DNA from: Jiulongibacter sp966250325
Lineage (GTDB): Bacteria > Bacteroidota > Bacteroidia > Cytophagales > Spirosomataceae
DNA length: 64,000 bases
Direction of reading: 5' to 3'
Assembly: GCA_966250325.1 (NCBI GenBank)
Contig: CBINGY010000006.1
Coordinates: 68,599 to 132,598 of the forward strand
Below the pieces are notes generated by a model. That model made no database searches. It was not told the DNA's origin and worked only from the letters and a program-made list of their open reading frames with translations. Position 1 is the first letter of the stretch. Every line of letters begins with the position of its first letter. The translations under genes and the position numbers were made by a program. Positions 1-8,871 of this stretch are shown in pieces.

Positions 1-4
1 AATA

Positions 5-30
5 AACGGATGGCAAACATGCCATCCGTT
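5..30 (-). terminator. Hairpin terminator after the first minus-strand gene
   Basis: A perfect 11-bp stem (5-15 with 20-30) and a 4-base loop sit directly after the stop codon of the gene ending at 32. The minus-strand transcript has only a short T-rich tail (TTTATT), so it is a modest intrinsic terminator for the operon 2152-32. Confidence 0.6.
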
Positions 31-31
31 A

Positions 32-430
32 TCATTGTAACCAAACTTTTCGAGCCTTTTCAAAACCTACCCAATAGTGATCCTCATTAAATCCCCGAGA
101 AGCTAATTCAAAACGAATAAACTTTACAAGTGGCACGTCATGTTTAAGGATAAATCTGAGTACTTCTCCACTTGAGGAAGAGAACAAACCAAGAATTTTT
201 TCCCAGTGCTCAATTGGCTCAATATCGCTACGGATCGACTCAATATGATCATAATCCATAGCTTCATACGATTGCGTCTTCGGATTTCCGTTTGAAACAG
301 GGATAAGATAGTAGCCGGAAGTTTTGTTCCCGGCTACGTGATACTCTCTTCCTTGTGTTCTGCTACAAAAGGATTTCCAGATGGCAAGGTCATTCGCTTT
401 TTGCTTGCTCTTGAATCTTTGCTTTGCCAT
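32..430 (-). CDS. Hypothetical protein, 132 aa
   Basis: No family recognised. A basic N-terminus (MAKQRFKSKQK) is followed by a mixed alpha/beta protein without signal peptide or membrane segment. The C-terminal part has a conserved-looking aromatic stretch (HYWVGFEKARKVW). The start lies inside the 3' end of the preceding gene (about 40 bases overlap), which suggests translational coupling. It is the last gene of a minus-strand run that includes an adenine methylase, and a hairpin follows its stop. Function unknown; membership of the mobile island is inferred from position. Confidence 0.6.
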   Translation of the reverse strand: MAKQRFKSKQKANDLAIWKSFCSRTQGREYHVAGNKTSGYYLIPVSNGNPKTQSYEAMDYDHIESIRSDIEPIEHWEKILGLFSSSSGEVLRFILKHDVPLVKFIRFELASRGFNEDHYWVGFEKARKVWLQ

Positions 431-737
431 AATCCTTTTTTGTTACATTTTGCGATTGTTGTTCCGCACACCATGATTCCACGAAGTAGGCCAAGATAAA
501 CATCTCATCTCCTACTTTATCTAAGAGCTCTTCTTTTTCAAGCTCCGCTATATTCCAGTCCTCCGGAATACTTCCTCCGCTTTTCCTATTAAGAATTTCA
601 ATTAAATCCTTCCGTGAAAGACTTTCAAGAAGAACGTCACGAGAGCCTTGTTTTGACTCCTTTCCTACAACTCGATTTTTCAGCATAACCGAGAAACGCT
701 TCATAAGCTGCTGCTTTTTGTCCATTACAATATACAT
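390..737 (-). CDS. Small basic protein with a SAP-like module, 115 aa
   Basis: Unknown family. Residues about 38-90 (pattern LSRKDLIEIL..K.GG......L..LEKEELLDKVGDE..IL.YFVE) resemble a similar stretch in the next gene upstream (739-1332). The repeated leucine and glycine spacing recalls helix-extended-helix folds such as SAP, but this is inference. The start at 737 lies two bases after the upstream stop codon (TAAaATG arrangement); a second in-frame ATG is at 725. The C-terminus is rich in K, Q and E. Probably co-transcribed with its neighbours in the methylase operon. Confidence 0.6.
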   Translation of the reverse strand: MYIVMDKKQQLMKRFSVMLKNRVVGKESKQGSRDVLLESLSRKDLIEILNRKSGGSIPEDWNIAELEKEELLDKVGDEMFILAYFVESWCAEQQSQNVTKKDYGKAKIQEQAKSE

Positions 738-738
738 T

Positions 739-1332
739 TTAGTTAAACTTATACAGTGACTTAATACTTAACTCTTCCGGCTGGTAATCACTCTCCAGAA
801 GAATTTTCTCCATTTCAGCTTTTGCCTCCTCGGGGGTACAGAAGAAGTATGATGGCTGAGTAGTGACGAAGGGTAGTTCCTTATCTTGCACATGGGATAG
901 GTAGATGCCGTAGACTTTTTTCGCCTTACCATATTTGAATATGAGGGCTATATAACTGGCATGGTCATATTCATCCCATACCTCAATCGGCTTAGTGTTG
1001 AGGTAATGATCACCGAGGCTGTATTTGTCAAAGAATGTATCCTTCTCTGATTGCGTCAGCTCTGAGATAATTCGAATTTGACGTTCAAACTTCTCGATGA
1101 AATACCGAAGCACTTCCTCCTCTTCACCAGCAGCTTGAATGAGTTCCTGATCATTCAACTTAGACAGATCAAGAGCATCTAATGCCGGGCCTCCATACTT
1201 CCATTTAATAATTTCAATTAACTCAGGGCGAGTAAAGTGAAATGGTATGGGTTCAAAGCATGACAAATGTTCTGAAATGTCAATGTACCGTTTCAGTACC
1301 TCCAGAAGTATCTGGAATTCACGGATTTTCAT
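739..1332 (-). CDS. Hypothetical protein sharing a module with its neighbour, 197 aa
   Basis: No named family recognised. Residues about 33-87 carry the same pattern as the 115-aa neighbour (RPELIEII..KYGG......LS.LNDQELI...GEEEEVLRYFIE), so the two genes probably share a domain by duplication. The C-terminal half (about 100-197) is unrelated and contains a beta-rich stretch ending in the motif PEELSIKSLYKFN. There is no signal peptide or membrane segment. It lies 31 bases downstream of the adenine methylase and almost touches the following gene, so one operon is likely. Confidence 0.6.
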   Translation of the reverse strand: MKIREFQILLEVLKRYIDISEHLSCFEPIPFHFTRPELIEIIKWKYGGPALDALDLSKLNDQELIQAAGEEEEVLRYFIEKFERQIRIISELTQSEKDTFFDKYSLGDHYLNTKPIEVWDEYDHASYIALIFKYGKAKKVYGIYLSHVQDKELPFVTTQPSYFFCTPEEAKAEMEKILLESDYQPEELSIKSLYKFN

Positions 1333-1363
1333 AGATCTGTTTATTTAAGTGAAAACTATTTTT

Positions 1364-2152
1364 CTATTTGAGAGGGTAATTCGCGGTTAATACTTCCGTC
1401 TTAACTGAGCGTTTGCCACCCGGTTCGGGTGAACCAGTTGAGCGAGTTTGACTTATTTGGATAGTACTCCAGTTGTTTTTTTCGATGAACTCGTCAAGAA
1501 TTTCAGAAGGGAATGAGCTCAACAAGAATTTACCCTTGATTGTGGAGAGCGTTTCGAGAAGTTCTCGGTACTGCTCTTCGGTATATCCTGAATAATGCCC
1601 TTGGTAGGTATTAATGTAGGGAGGGTCAAGATATATAAAGGTGTCTTCCGTGTCCCGACTTTTAATAACCTTAATGGCATCATTGCACTCAATCTGAGTT
1701 TTGTGCAGACGTCGAGAATAATTCTCATTGAAATATTCCTTCTTGTTTTCCCAGGAGCGAATCTGTTTGCCGTACTTGTCGTATCCCCAAGAACCAATCT
1801 TGGCAGCAAAGCCCATTTGCGTTCCGATGTAGAAAGCCCAGGCTTGTTGAATTTTATCGAATAGGTGAGGGAAGCGGTAAATGGTATCAGCCACCGTATA
1901 GTTTGCACGGGCGTAGAGCGTAGATTCAATTTTAGCCTTGAGAGCCTCAAAATCATCTCGAACCACTTCATAGAAATTAATCGCCATCGAGTTGATGTCG
2001 TTAATAATTTCAGATTCAGCAGGTTCTTTGGCCCAGAATACCGCTCCTCCTCCGAAGAAAGGTTCAACATATATCCGGTGCTCAGGAATGAGTGGGAGGA
2101 TATATTTGAGCATTTTCAATTTACCTCCATAGTAGACAATAGGGGTTTTCAT
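1364..2152 (-). CDS. DNA N6-adenine methyltransferase, D12 (Dam) class
   Basis: Transfers a methyl group from S-adenosylmethionine to adenine in DNA. Visible class features: N-terminal YYGGK near residue 9, the SAM-binding motif EPFFGGGAVF near residue 31, and the catalytic DPPY near residue 176. At 262 aa it has the usual D12 length. It is an orphan: no restriction endonuclease is adjacent. In mobile elements such enzymes commonly protect against host restriction or mark replicated DNA; that role is inference. The target sequence cannot be read from the protein. A strong inverted repeat (2164-2198) lies between it and the upstream ATPase gene. Confidence 0.9.
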   Translation of the reverse strand: MKTPIVYYGGKLKMLKYILPLIPEHRIYVEPFFGGGAVFWAKEPAESEIINDINSMAINFYEVVRDDFEALKAKIESTLYARANYTVADTIYRFPHLFDKIQQAWAFYIGTQMGFAAKIGSWGYDKYGKQIRSWENKKEYFNENYSRRLHKTQIECNDAIKVIKSRDTEDTFIYLDPPYINTYQGHYSGYTEEQYRELLETLSTIKGKFLLSSFPSEILDEFIEKNNWSTIQISQTRSTGSPEPGGKRSVKTEVLTANYPLK

Positions 2153-2163
2153 AAGATGTGTGG

Positions 2164-2198
2164 ACAGTTACATTGTTAAATAGCAACGGTGTAACTGT
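2164..2198 (-). promoter_or_regulatory. Long inverted repeat upstream of the methylase
   Basis: ACAGTTACA (2164-2172) is a perfect inverted copy of TGTAACTGT (2190-2198). Five more bases on the inner side (TTGTT with AGCAA, one T-G pair) extend the stem around an AAAT loop. It sits 12 bases before the methylase start and 12 bases after the ATPase stop. No T-run follows, so it is more likely an operator or an RNA element affecting the methylase than a terminator. Confidence 0.5.
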
Positions 2199-2209
2199 AG
2201 CATCAAGCC

Positions 2210-3418
2210 CTATTCTAACATATCCCCGAAATCCATGCTTTCTAAATCAGTATACGGAAATGTCACAGCTTTAAAGGGTTCTGAAGGCATACCATCTACC
2301 ATAAGTTTAAGGTACACGTGATGATTTGGTAGGCTCACGTAATCTCCAACGGTGAATTTGTGTGAAGATTCAGAAAAGAGCTCCTTGGCCATATATGCAG
2401 CATCTTTTGCTCCTAGTCGAAAACAGATAATAGTTCCAACATTTCCAAGCACTCCATGCAGAATTTCTGGGCTCAGTTGATCGAGATATTGATGAGCAAG
2501 CGTCATGGTGATACCAAACTTACGAAGCTCAGACAGCATGCCCGGTAATGATTTGGAGGTATATGATTGAAATTCATCCAAATATAAATGGAAGGGCATG
2601 CGTAAATGTTCCGGTGTATCGATACGGCTGAAGGCGGCTGAAGAAATAGACGATAGAATTAATGATCCAAGTATATGGGTAATGTCTTCACCCAGTTGTC
2701 CTTTACTGAGATTAATAAGTAGTACTCCGCTTTGATCCATGATTTTACGGAGCGAAATATCTTCGGGGTTGGTTATGAGGAAACGTTTAATAGCAGGGTG
2801 AGCCAAGAAACTCCCCACCTTATTATATATAGGCATCAGGTCATTCTTAGAGTAAGAAGCAAATTCATGCGTCCAAAATCTTTTAACATCTTCGTTTAGA
2901 ACAAAACCAAGGGCTTTGGTTCGGTAAGATTCGTCTTGAATAATTCTGAGGATATCACCAACATTTGCATCAGGCTGGTCAAGAAGGGTAAGAAGAATAT
3001 ATCTCAGGATATGTTCCAGTCTTAATCCCCAAGAAGCACCCCACAGCTTTTGAAAACTTTCAAGAATTGCTCCGGCTACCAATGATCTTTTCTCCGACGA
3101 AACCCTCCTCAGTGGATTATATCGATAAACCATTTCAGGATTAGGAATATCCAAATACACCAAATCATTGCGACTTTCTGTAAAAGAATGTGAGTTAATG
3201 GTTTTAATTAAATCACCGTGAACATCAAAAACACAGACACCTCTAAAGAATCTTACATCTTGCAGGATTTGAGTGAGAAGCAAATTGGTTTTTCCGGTTC
3301 CGGTTTTTCCAAGTAGATATAGATGAAAAATCCGGTCTTTTTGCTTTAACCCAACTTCAAATTCCTGATTCTTTGAATTCACCAATGCGAGTTTGCTGGG
3401 ACGATTTGCGGAAATCAT
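2210..3418 (-). CDS. TraD/HerA-like ATPase (TraM-recognition/type IV coupling family), 402 aa
   Basis: A P-loop ATPase with Walker A GKTGTGKT near residue 35 and Walker B LYLDEFQ near residue 268, followed by a TraG/TraD-like segment (AHQYLDQLSPEI). It has almost no N-terminal region before the Walker A motif, unlike membrane-anchored coupling proteins. It is clearly related in layout to the C-terminal ATPase part of the 1004-aa protein at 45114, including the conserved FDVHGDLI-type and LINLSKGQLGE-type stretches. Likely role: DNA pumping or handling during transfer or packaging of the island. It probably starts the minus-strand run; the gap to the divergent RHS gene is 174 bases. Confidence 0.8.
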   Translation of the reverse strand: MISANRPSKLALVNSKNQEFEVGLKQKDRIFHLYLLGKTGTGKTNLLLTQILQDVRFFRGVCVFDVHGDLIKTINSHSFTESRNDLVYLDIPNPEMVYRYNPLRRVSSEKRSLVAGAILESFQKLWGASWGLRLEHILRYILLTLLDQPDANVGDILRIIQDESYRTKALGFVLNEDVKRFWTHEFASYSKNDLMPIYNKVGSFLAHPAIKRFLITNPEDISLRKIMDQSGVLLINLSKGQLGEDITHILGSLILSSISSAAFSRIDTPEHLRMPFHLYLDEFQSYTSKSLPGMLSELRKFGITMTLAHQYLDQLSPEILHGVLGNVGTIICFRLGAKDAAYMAKELFSESSHKFTVGDYVSLPNHHVYLKLMVDGMPSEPFKAVTFPYTDLESMDFGDMLE

Positions 3419-3592
3419 TAGTGGATTTTACCTTCATAATACTTTTTTAATATCCCATTTTTTCGACCACTATTTTTTAGAGAGCTGAATATCAACAAGT
3501 AATTAAATTTTATATATTTGATTTACATTACTTTGAACTAGAATAATCTCCGGAGTAAATCGGGATTTTCCGAGGCTTAACCACTATTTGTC

Positions 3593-6500
3593 ATGAAAAC
3601 AGTCTGTTGTAAATTCATCTTAATAGTATATTTTCTTTTAATTCAAGCCTTAGATTACTCCATAGGTCAGCAAGAACTTATTGTTAATGGGAATTTTGAG
3701 TCTAATAGCGGAGAAGGATGGACACTTTTGAATAAGGCAGTCATTTATTCTAATCAAAACAATTCAAACAGTGGAATTAGATATGGAGCTATGCCTGTTA
3801 TTGGCTCAAGTGCAGTCAATTCACAGTCGGGAGGGATAAGACAAACTATTAATATTCCGGCCAATTCTACAAACATTTTATTAACATTCTTTACCAAGAT
3901 AAGTACTGAAGAAGTAACAAACAGTCAAATGTACGATATCTTAACAATTAGGGTATTCAACCAATTTGGTAATAATTACTGGTTCAATGATATGAGTAAC
4001 CTGGATAAATCAGAAGGATATATGCTTCATTCTTTTTATATTCCTAATAGTTATCAAGGTCAAACCATTACTCTTGAATTCTGGGCTACAAATGATGGGG
4101 CCAAACCAACTACATTTAGAATAGATGACATTAGTATAATCTGTGATCTTGCAACTACAGCCGACTGCGTAGAATGGGTTTCTGGAGAACCAGAACCACT
4201 GGTAAAAGAAGCTGCAGAATTTTTATGTGAATCTGGAATTATTGACTCCCAACAAGATATTAATAGCCTTTCAAATAGCTTTACGCTATTAGATGCCTGT
4301 AAAATTTTAGCCAATTCATTTTTTGATCCAGACATTCCTTTGCCTTCAGACAATTTTCCTACTCCGTTTTACGATATCGAAGGACTATCCACCAGAGATA
4401 AGAGAGCCATAAAATTTATGCTTTATTTGGAGTACGGGGATGGGGTCAGTCCATTATCTCGTGACTTTTTCAGAGTGGAGCCAAATTCAACGGTCGACCT
4501 TGGTAAGATCGTTCGATTGGTACTTGAAGCTTATGACATCGCTCCCAATTGGGATGGATATGACAAGAACTCAACCGAATCATCTATCTTCAATTGCGAT
4601 GTTAAGAAGAATAGTTTTTACTATGGATGGTACAGAACCGCATATTATCACGGCCTCTTGAATAATTTTTATGGAAACTGCTCTCAATGTAGTGCTCAGA
4701 ACTGTTTTAGCTCGCCATATAGCGTCTCAGGTTGGAAATCTTTATATATCTTACTCTACAGAGTTTTAAGCAACCCCTCACTCAATCAGCCTGACTTAAC
4801 CTCAGATTCATTTTACATCCCGAACAATCTATCTGTTGATAACTCAAGTAATACATGGGATATACGAAGAGCGGTATTTAGCGACTATTCCGAAAAAAGC
4901 TTTGAAATACCAGGAGGCGGTTTTCCTCTCGAATTTTCGCATAGTTATAACTCGCAGTTGACCGAGTTTCCTGTTCTTTCTAATTCTTTCGGTGGCATAG
5001 AGGCTTTTTGGGAAGGGGCTCAGGAGACAATTAGTCCATTAGGAGTCGGTTGGTCTCACTCCTATCATATTTTCATTCAAAAAGTAAGCGAATCAACTCA
5101 GTTTGGATTATCTGTAAAGAAACTCTATATCAGGTGGCCTGACGCCACCATTCATGTCTACGACTATGGTACCCGGACTTATGAGACTAAAGGGGTTTAT
5201 GATAAATTAGAAATAATACAAGCAGATTTTGAAGGTAATCCTATTAAGGTGATTGTAACCAAAACCAATCAAATTAAATACACTTTCGAAGATGACGGGT
5301 TTACCCTTAAATTAACAGAAATCAGCGATAGGAATAACAATAAGCTTATACTAACCTATGAGTATAAGATCTGTTCCAACCGAATTCCAAACTGTGGATT
5401 TTCAGGTACCCGATTAAAATCGGTTACCGATAATTACTCATATCGGAGTTTAATCTTCAATTATGAAACGAATTCAAACCTCATTAATGAGGTTTCAGAC
5501 GGAATCAGGAGTATAAGATTTAAGGTTGATCCTCTTACTCGAAACTTGATTCAGTACATTAATGCTAACGGAGACTCTGCCGATTACTATTATTGTGGAG
5601 CTGACAGTTGTAAAAACCTATTGAACTCAATCCGGCTTCCAAAAGGAAATGTAATCACAAACGAATATGCTCAAAGAAAACTCAGACAAACTAAAAATAA
5701 TGCCTATTCGGTAAATATAGAGTTTGACCCTCTGTACAATTCTTCAGGTGCGAGCACACACACTATTATCTCATTAACCGCAAACAATGAACGTTATTTA
5801 ACTCAGTACCGTCATGATGACTTAGGGAATATTATTAGAATTGAGTCACCCGGTCAACTTCTTGACATTGTATATACAGACGCAGTACACCCAACTCTCC
5901 CACGCCGTATTTATGATAGAAAGACAAATATTTTCAAGGAGTTTTTTTATGACCTAAATGGTAATACCACGCAAGAAGGTACCATTTCTCAAGGTGAAGA
6001 AATTGTAATTTTAAATGAGTATACCCCCAGAAATGACATTGCATGGCACATAGATGAAAACGGAGGATTTACACGCTTTTTATATGACGCATCTGGTAAT
6101 CTCAAAAAAGTAGTCAATCCACTCGGCGATACAACTCATTTTGAAGTAAATTCCAAAGGTCTCGTTACGCAAACAAAAAATCCTTCTAACCTAATAACAA
6201 AATACGCGTATAATTATTATGGGAACCTCGTACGCATACAAAAAGATTTAGATGCCAATACTCCCATTTCTTCAAGTGCCGGTTATGATAATCTGAGTAG
6301 GATAACTTCACTAACCAATCCGAGAGGAATTATTACGCAATACGCTTATGACAATAATGATAATCTGGTCGGGGTTCTTGAAGACCCCACCGGATTAAAT
6401 ATTTCCACTAACTATAGTTTTGACAAAAATGACAATCTCACAGGAATCAAAAATGCCAAAGGTAATTGGACTAACCTTACCTATGATTTTGAAACTGATG

Positions 6501-8320
6501 ACTTGGTAAAAGAAGAATTTGGAGGGGAGTTTAGAACATGGTCATACAATTCGGATGGCACTTTGGATAAATACACGAATAAAAATAATCAGGTATTTAG
6601 CCACATATATTTTCCTAAAGATGATTCTAGGCAGGGGATATTAAAAGATGATGGGTATGCTCAGTATGATTACTATGTGGATAGTAAAAAGTTAAAAACG
6701 GTTACCAAAGGTTCAAAAACACTCACGAATCTATATGATCCATTTCTAAGGGTATCTGAGATTCAGTACAATGATTTCCCAAACAACTCGGTGAAATATG
6801 CGTATGATAAAAATAGCAACATTACCAAAATCACCTATCCAGGAGCGGGGAATATACACATTGAATATGATTACGATCTCAATAACAGACTTATTAGAGT
6901 TCGGGACTGGCAAAATAGAACACTTGTAGAATATAATTATCTGGCTGATGGTCGACTATCGTCCGAAGTTTATGGAAATGGAACATCTACTCATTATTTC
7001 TATGATTCAATTGGAAGGTTGGATAGCCTTGCTATTCAGAAAAGTAATAATGCCTTGCTTGTAAATTTTGCGTTTACAAGGGATGCTAACGGAAGCATTG
7101 TTAAGGAAGTAAGTAATGAAGTTGAGAATCCAGAATATCCAAACCTAGCGGCAATTGATAGTTACTATACTACTGACGCAAAAAACAGACTTGCCAGAGT
7201 TGATGGTAACAACTTTTCTTACGACAAAGAAGGAAACCAGCTAATATCTGGCATGAATGGGTTTGCCTATGATCAGCGAAACAAACTTACTCAAGCACAT
7301 TATACAACGAATGAAAAAGTTCTTGCGGAATATGACCCCCTGGAAAATCGCCGAAGAAAAAATGGAACCCTTTACGCCTTAGACTTGCTGAATAATGCCA
7401 ATGTTCTGATGGAGGCCGATACACTTGGCAATCTAACTAGTCTATACATTCACGGAAACGGCTTAGTCTGTAGATATGATCTATTAACTCATACGTACAG
7501 TTATTACCACTATGATGTACGAGGTTCGACGGTGGCAATAAGTGACCAAACGGGGATCAATATTACCCATACCTATACGTATGGCCCCTTTGGAGAAAGT
7601 CTTGAATCAACAGAAGCATTCACACAACCATTTAGATATGTCGGGAAATACGGAGTAATGTATGACCGCTCCGACCTTTACTTTATGCGTGCCCGGTACT
7701 ATAATCCAAATACTGGTCGATTTTTATCTGAAGACCCCATCTGGAGTACCAATTTATATCCCTACGCTGATAATGACCCGATAAATAAGTTCGATCCTAG
7801 CGGAGACGTGCCTGTACCTTTTCTTTTAGCAGCAGGCTATCTTACATTAGAATCTGCTTTAACAATATACGATGGAATTCAAGCGATCAAATCTTTTGGG
7901 AAAACGGGGAGCACCTCCGACAAAATAATTTATACCTCCAGCTTTCTTCTAGGGCTTTTTTCTCCAGGGGGGGGATATGGAGTTGTGGCCAAAACAACAG
8001 TAAAATCGGGTGAAGGTATTGCAGCAAAGACAGGTACACAGTTTACAAAGTCCAGTTTGTTGCTTGGGCAGAAGATGCATAGGGCATATCACGCTGGTGA
8101 AGTAGGGAAAGAATTTAGGCTGTTAAGTGGCAGACGAATAGATTACATCGATATTCAAAATGGTATTATTTATGAATTGAAGCCAAATAACCCAAGAGCG
8201 ATCAAACAAGGGGAAAGGCAACTACAAATGTACTTGCAAGAATTACAATCACCCGCAATGTTGCAAAAGTACCCGCAGTTGAAAGGTATCCAATGGAAAA
8301 CAGTTTTAGATACTTATTGA
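3593..8320 (+). CDS. RHS-repeat toxin with predicted REase-like nuclease tip, 1575 aa
   Basis: Exported polymorphic toxin. Residues 1-25 form a signal peptide. A carbohydrate-binding-like domain (about 27-185) and a region resembling SLH segments (about 190-390) follow. Then comes a DUF6531-like entry (EIPGGGFPLEF.HSYNS) and many YD/RHS repeats. The core signature (RARYYNPNTGRF...DPSG) is at about 1362-1402. The variable tip (about 1403-1575) contains GRRIDYID.....YELKP, a D...ExK arrangement like PD-(D/E)XK nucleases. An immunity-type gene starts 6 bases downstream. RHS shells encapsulate and deliver such tips to competitors; the exact export route here is unknown. The nuclease call is inference from the motif. 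Confidence 0.85.
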   Translation: MKTVCCKFILIVYFLLIQALDYSIGQQELIVNGNFESNSGEGWTLLNKAVIYSNQNNSNSGIRYGAMPVIGSSAVNSQSGGIRQTINIPANSTNILLTFFTKISTEEVTNSQMYDILTIRVFNQFGNNYWFNDMSNLDKSEGYMLHSFYIPNSYQGQTITLEFWATNDGAKPTTFRIDDISIICDLATTADCVEWVSGEPEPLVKEAAEFLCESGIIDSQQDINSLSNSFTLLDACKILANSFFDPDIPLPSDNFPTPFYDIEGLSTRDKRAIKFMLYLEYGDGVSPLSRDFFRVEPNSTVDLGKIVRLVLEAYDIAPNWDGYDKNSTESSIFNCDVKKNSFYYGWYRTAYYHGLLNNFYGNCSQCSAQNCFSSPYSVSGWKSLYILLYRVLSNPSLNQPDLTSDSFYIPNNLSVDNSSNTWDIRRAVFSDYSEKSFEIPGGGFPLEFSHSYNSQLTEFPVLSNSFGGIEAFWEGAQETISPLGVGWSHSYHIFIQKVSESTQFGLSVKKLYIRWPDATIHVYDYGTRTYETKGVYDKLEIIQADFEGNPIKVIVTKTNQIKYTFEDDGFTLKLTEISDRNNNKLILTYEYKICSNRIPNCGFSGTRLKSVTDNYSYRSLIFNYETNSNLINEVSDGIRSIRFKVDPLTRNLIQYINANGDSADYYYCGADSCKNLLNSIRLPKGNVITNEYAQRKLRQTKNNAYSVNIEFDPLYNSSGASTHTIISLTANNERYLTQYRHDDLGNIIRIESPGQLLDIVYTDAVHPTLPRRIYDRKTNIFKEFFYDLNGNTTQEGTISQGEEIVILNEYTPRNDIAWHIDENGGFTRFLYDASGNLKKVVNPLGDTTHFEVNSKGLVTQTKNPSNLITKYAYNYYGNLVRIQKDLDANTPISSSAGYDNLSRITSLTNPRGIITQYAYDNNDNLVGVLEDPTGLNISTNYSFDKNDNLTGIKNAKGNWTNLTYDFETDDLVKEEFGGEFRTWSYNSDGTLDKYTNKNNQVFSHIYFPKDDSRQGILKDDGYAQYDYYVDSKKLKTVTKGSKTLTNLYDPFLRVSEIQYNDFPNNSVKYAYDKNSNITKITYPGAGNIHIEYDYDLNNRLIRVRDWQNRTLVEYNYLADGRLSSEVYGNGTSTHYFYDSIGRLDSLAIQKSNNALLVNFAFTRDANGSIVKEVSNEVENPEYPNLAAIDSYYTTDAKNRLARVDGNNFSYDKEGNQLISGMNGFAYDQRNKLTQAHYTTNEKVLAEYDPLENRRRKNGTLYALDLLNNANVLMEADTLGNLTSLYIHGNGLVCRYDLLTHTYSYYHYDVRGSTVAISDQTGINITHTYTYGPFGESLESTEAFTQPFRYVGKYGVMYDRSDLYFMRARYYNPNTGRFLSEDPIWSTNLYPYADNDPINKFDPSGDVPVPFLLAAGYLTLESALTIYDGIQAIKSFGKTGSTSDKIIYTSSFLLGLFSPGGGYGVVAKTTVKSGEGIAAKTGTQFTKSSLLLGQKMHRAYHAGEVGKEFRLLSGRRIDYIDIQNGIIYELKPNNPRAIKQGERQLQMYLQELQSPAMLQKYPQLKGIQWKTVLDTY

Positions 8321-8326
8321 TACATT

Positions 8327-8767
8327 ATGGACAAAAAAGAATTTAAGAAAGTGTTTGATAAGGTGGCCAAGGCCAATGGGTTTAAAAGTGCCTTTGGCGG
8401 CTGGTATAAGGAAAGCACGGAATGTATTGCCGTCCTTGAGTTACAAAAATCCAACTTTGGTGATTATTATCAACTTCTAATAAAGATTTTTATTCAAGGT
8501 GCATTTGAATGCAGTTATTCGCCAAATAAGGACTTGATTAAAAGCTCCATTGGTCATATCACGGTTAACGAAACGCTAGAGTACAAGGATGTCTTAGACT
8601 TTGATAACCTGATGGAAGATAGCATTAGAAAAAAACGTTTGGAAAAACTTTTTGAAAGCCATATTGTGCCCTTTACCAACAGAACCTTGTCGAAAGAAGG
8701 CATCAGAGGGCTAGCAAACAAAGGAGAGGTTTTTTTGCTTCCTGCACTTAAGGCAGAATTAACATAA
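8327..8767 (+). CDS. Probable immunity protein, DUF4304-like, 146 aa
   Basis: Small cytoplasmic protein starting 6 bases after the RHS toxin stop, the usual place of a cognate immunity gene. The N-terminus (FKKVFDKVAKANGFK....WYKE) and the overall length resemble DUF4304 proteins, which are commonly found as immunity partners. There is no signal peptide, fitting protection against a toxin acting in the cytoplasm. The toxin tip it would bind is the nuclease-like end of the 1575-aa protein. The family assignment is by eye; the immunity role follows from position. Confidence 0.65.
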   Translation: MDKKEFKKVFDKVAKANGFKSAFGGWYKESTECIAVLELQKSNFGDYYQLLIKIFIQGAFECSYSPNKDLIKSSIGHITVNETLEYKDVLDFDNLMEDSIRKKRLEKLFESHIVPFTNRTLSKEGIRGLANKGEVFLLPALKAELT

Positions 8768-8871
8768 ATAAAAGTCTTTGAATAGCTATGACCTCAAAGT
8801 TGCACTGACTTAAGGCCATAGAACCCAGTAGTGTACATTTAATCTTAGGATGTGATGCAATATACGTTGAT

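Noticed and set aside
1519..2070. 183-codon ORF in another frame of the methylase gene
   Set aside because: Overlaps the clear D12 methylase; no domain; a shadow frame.
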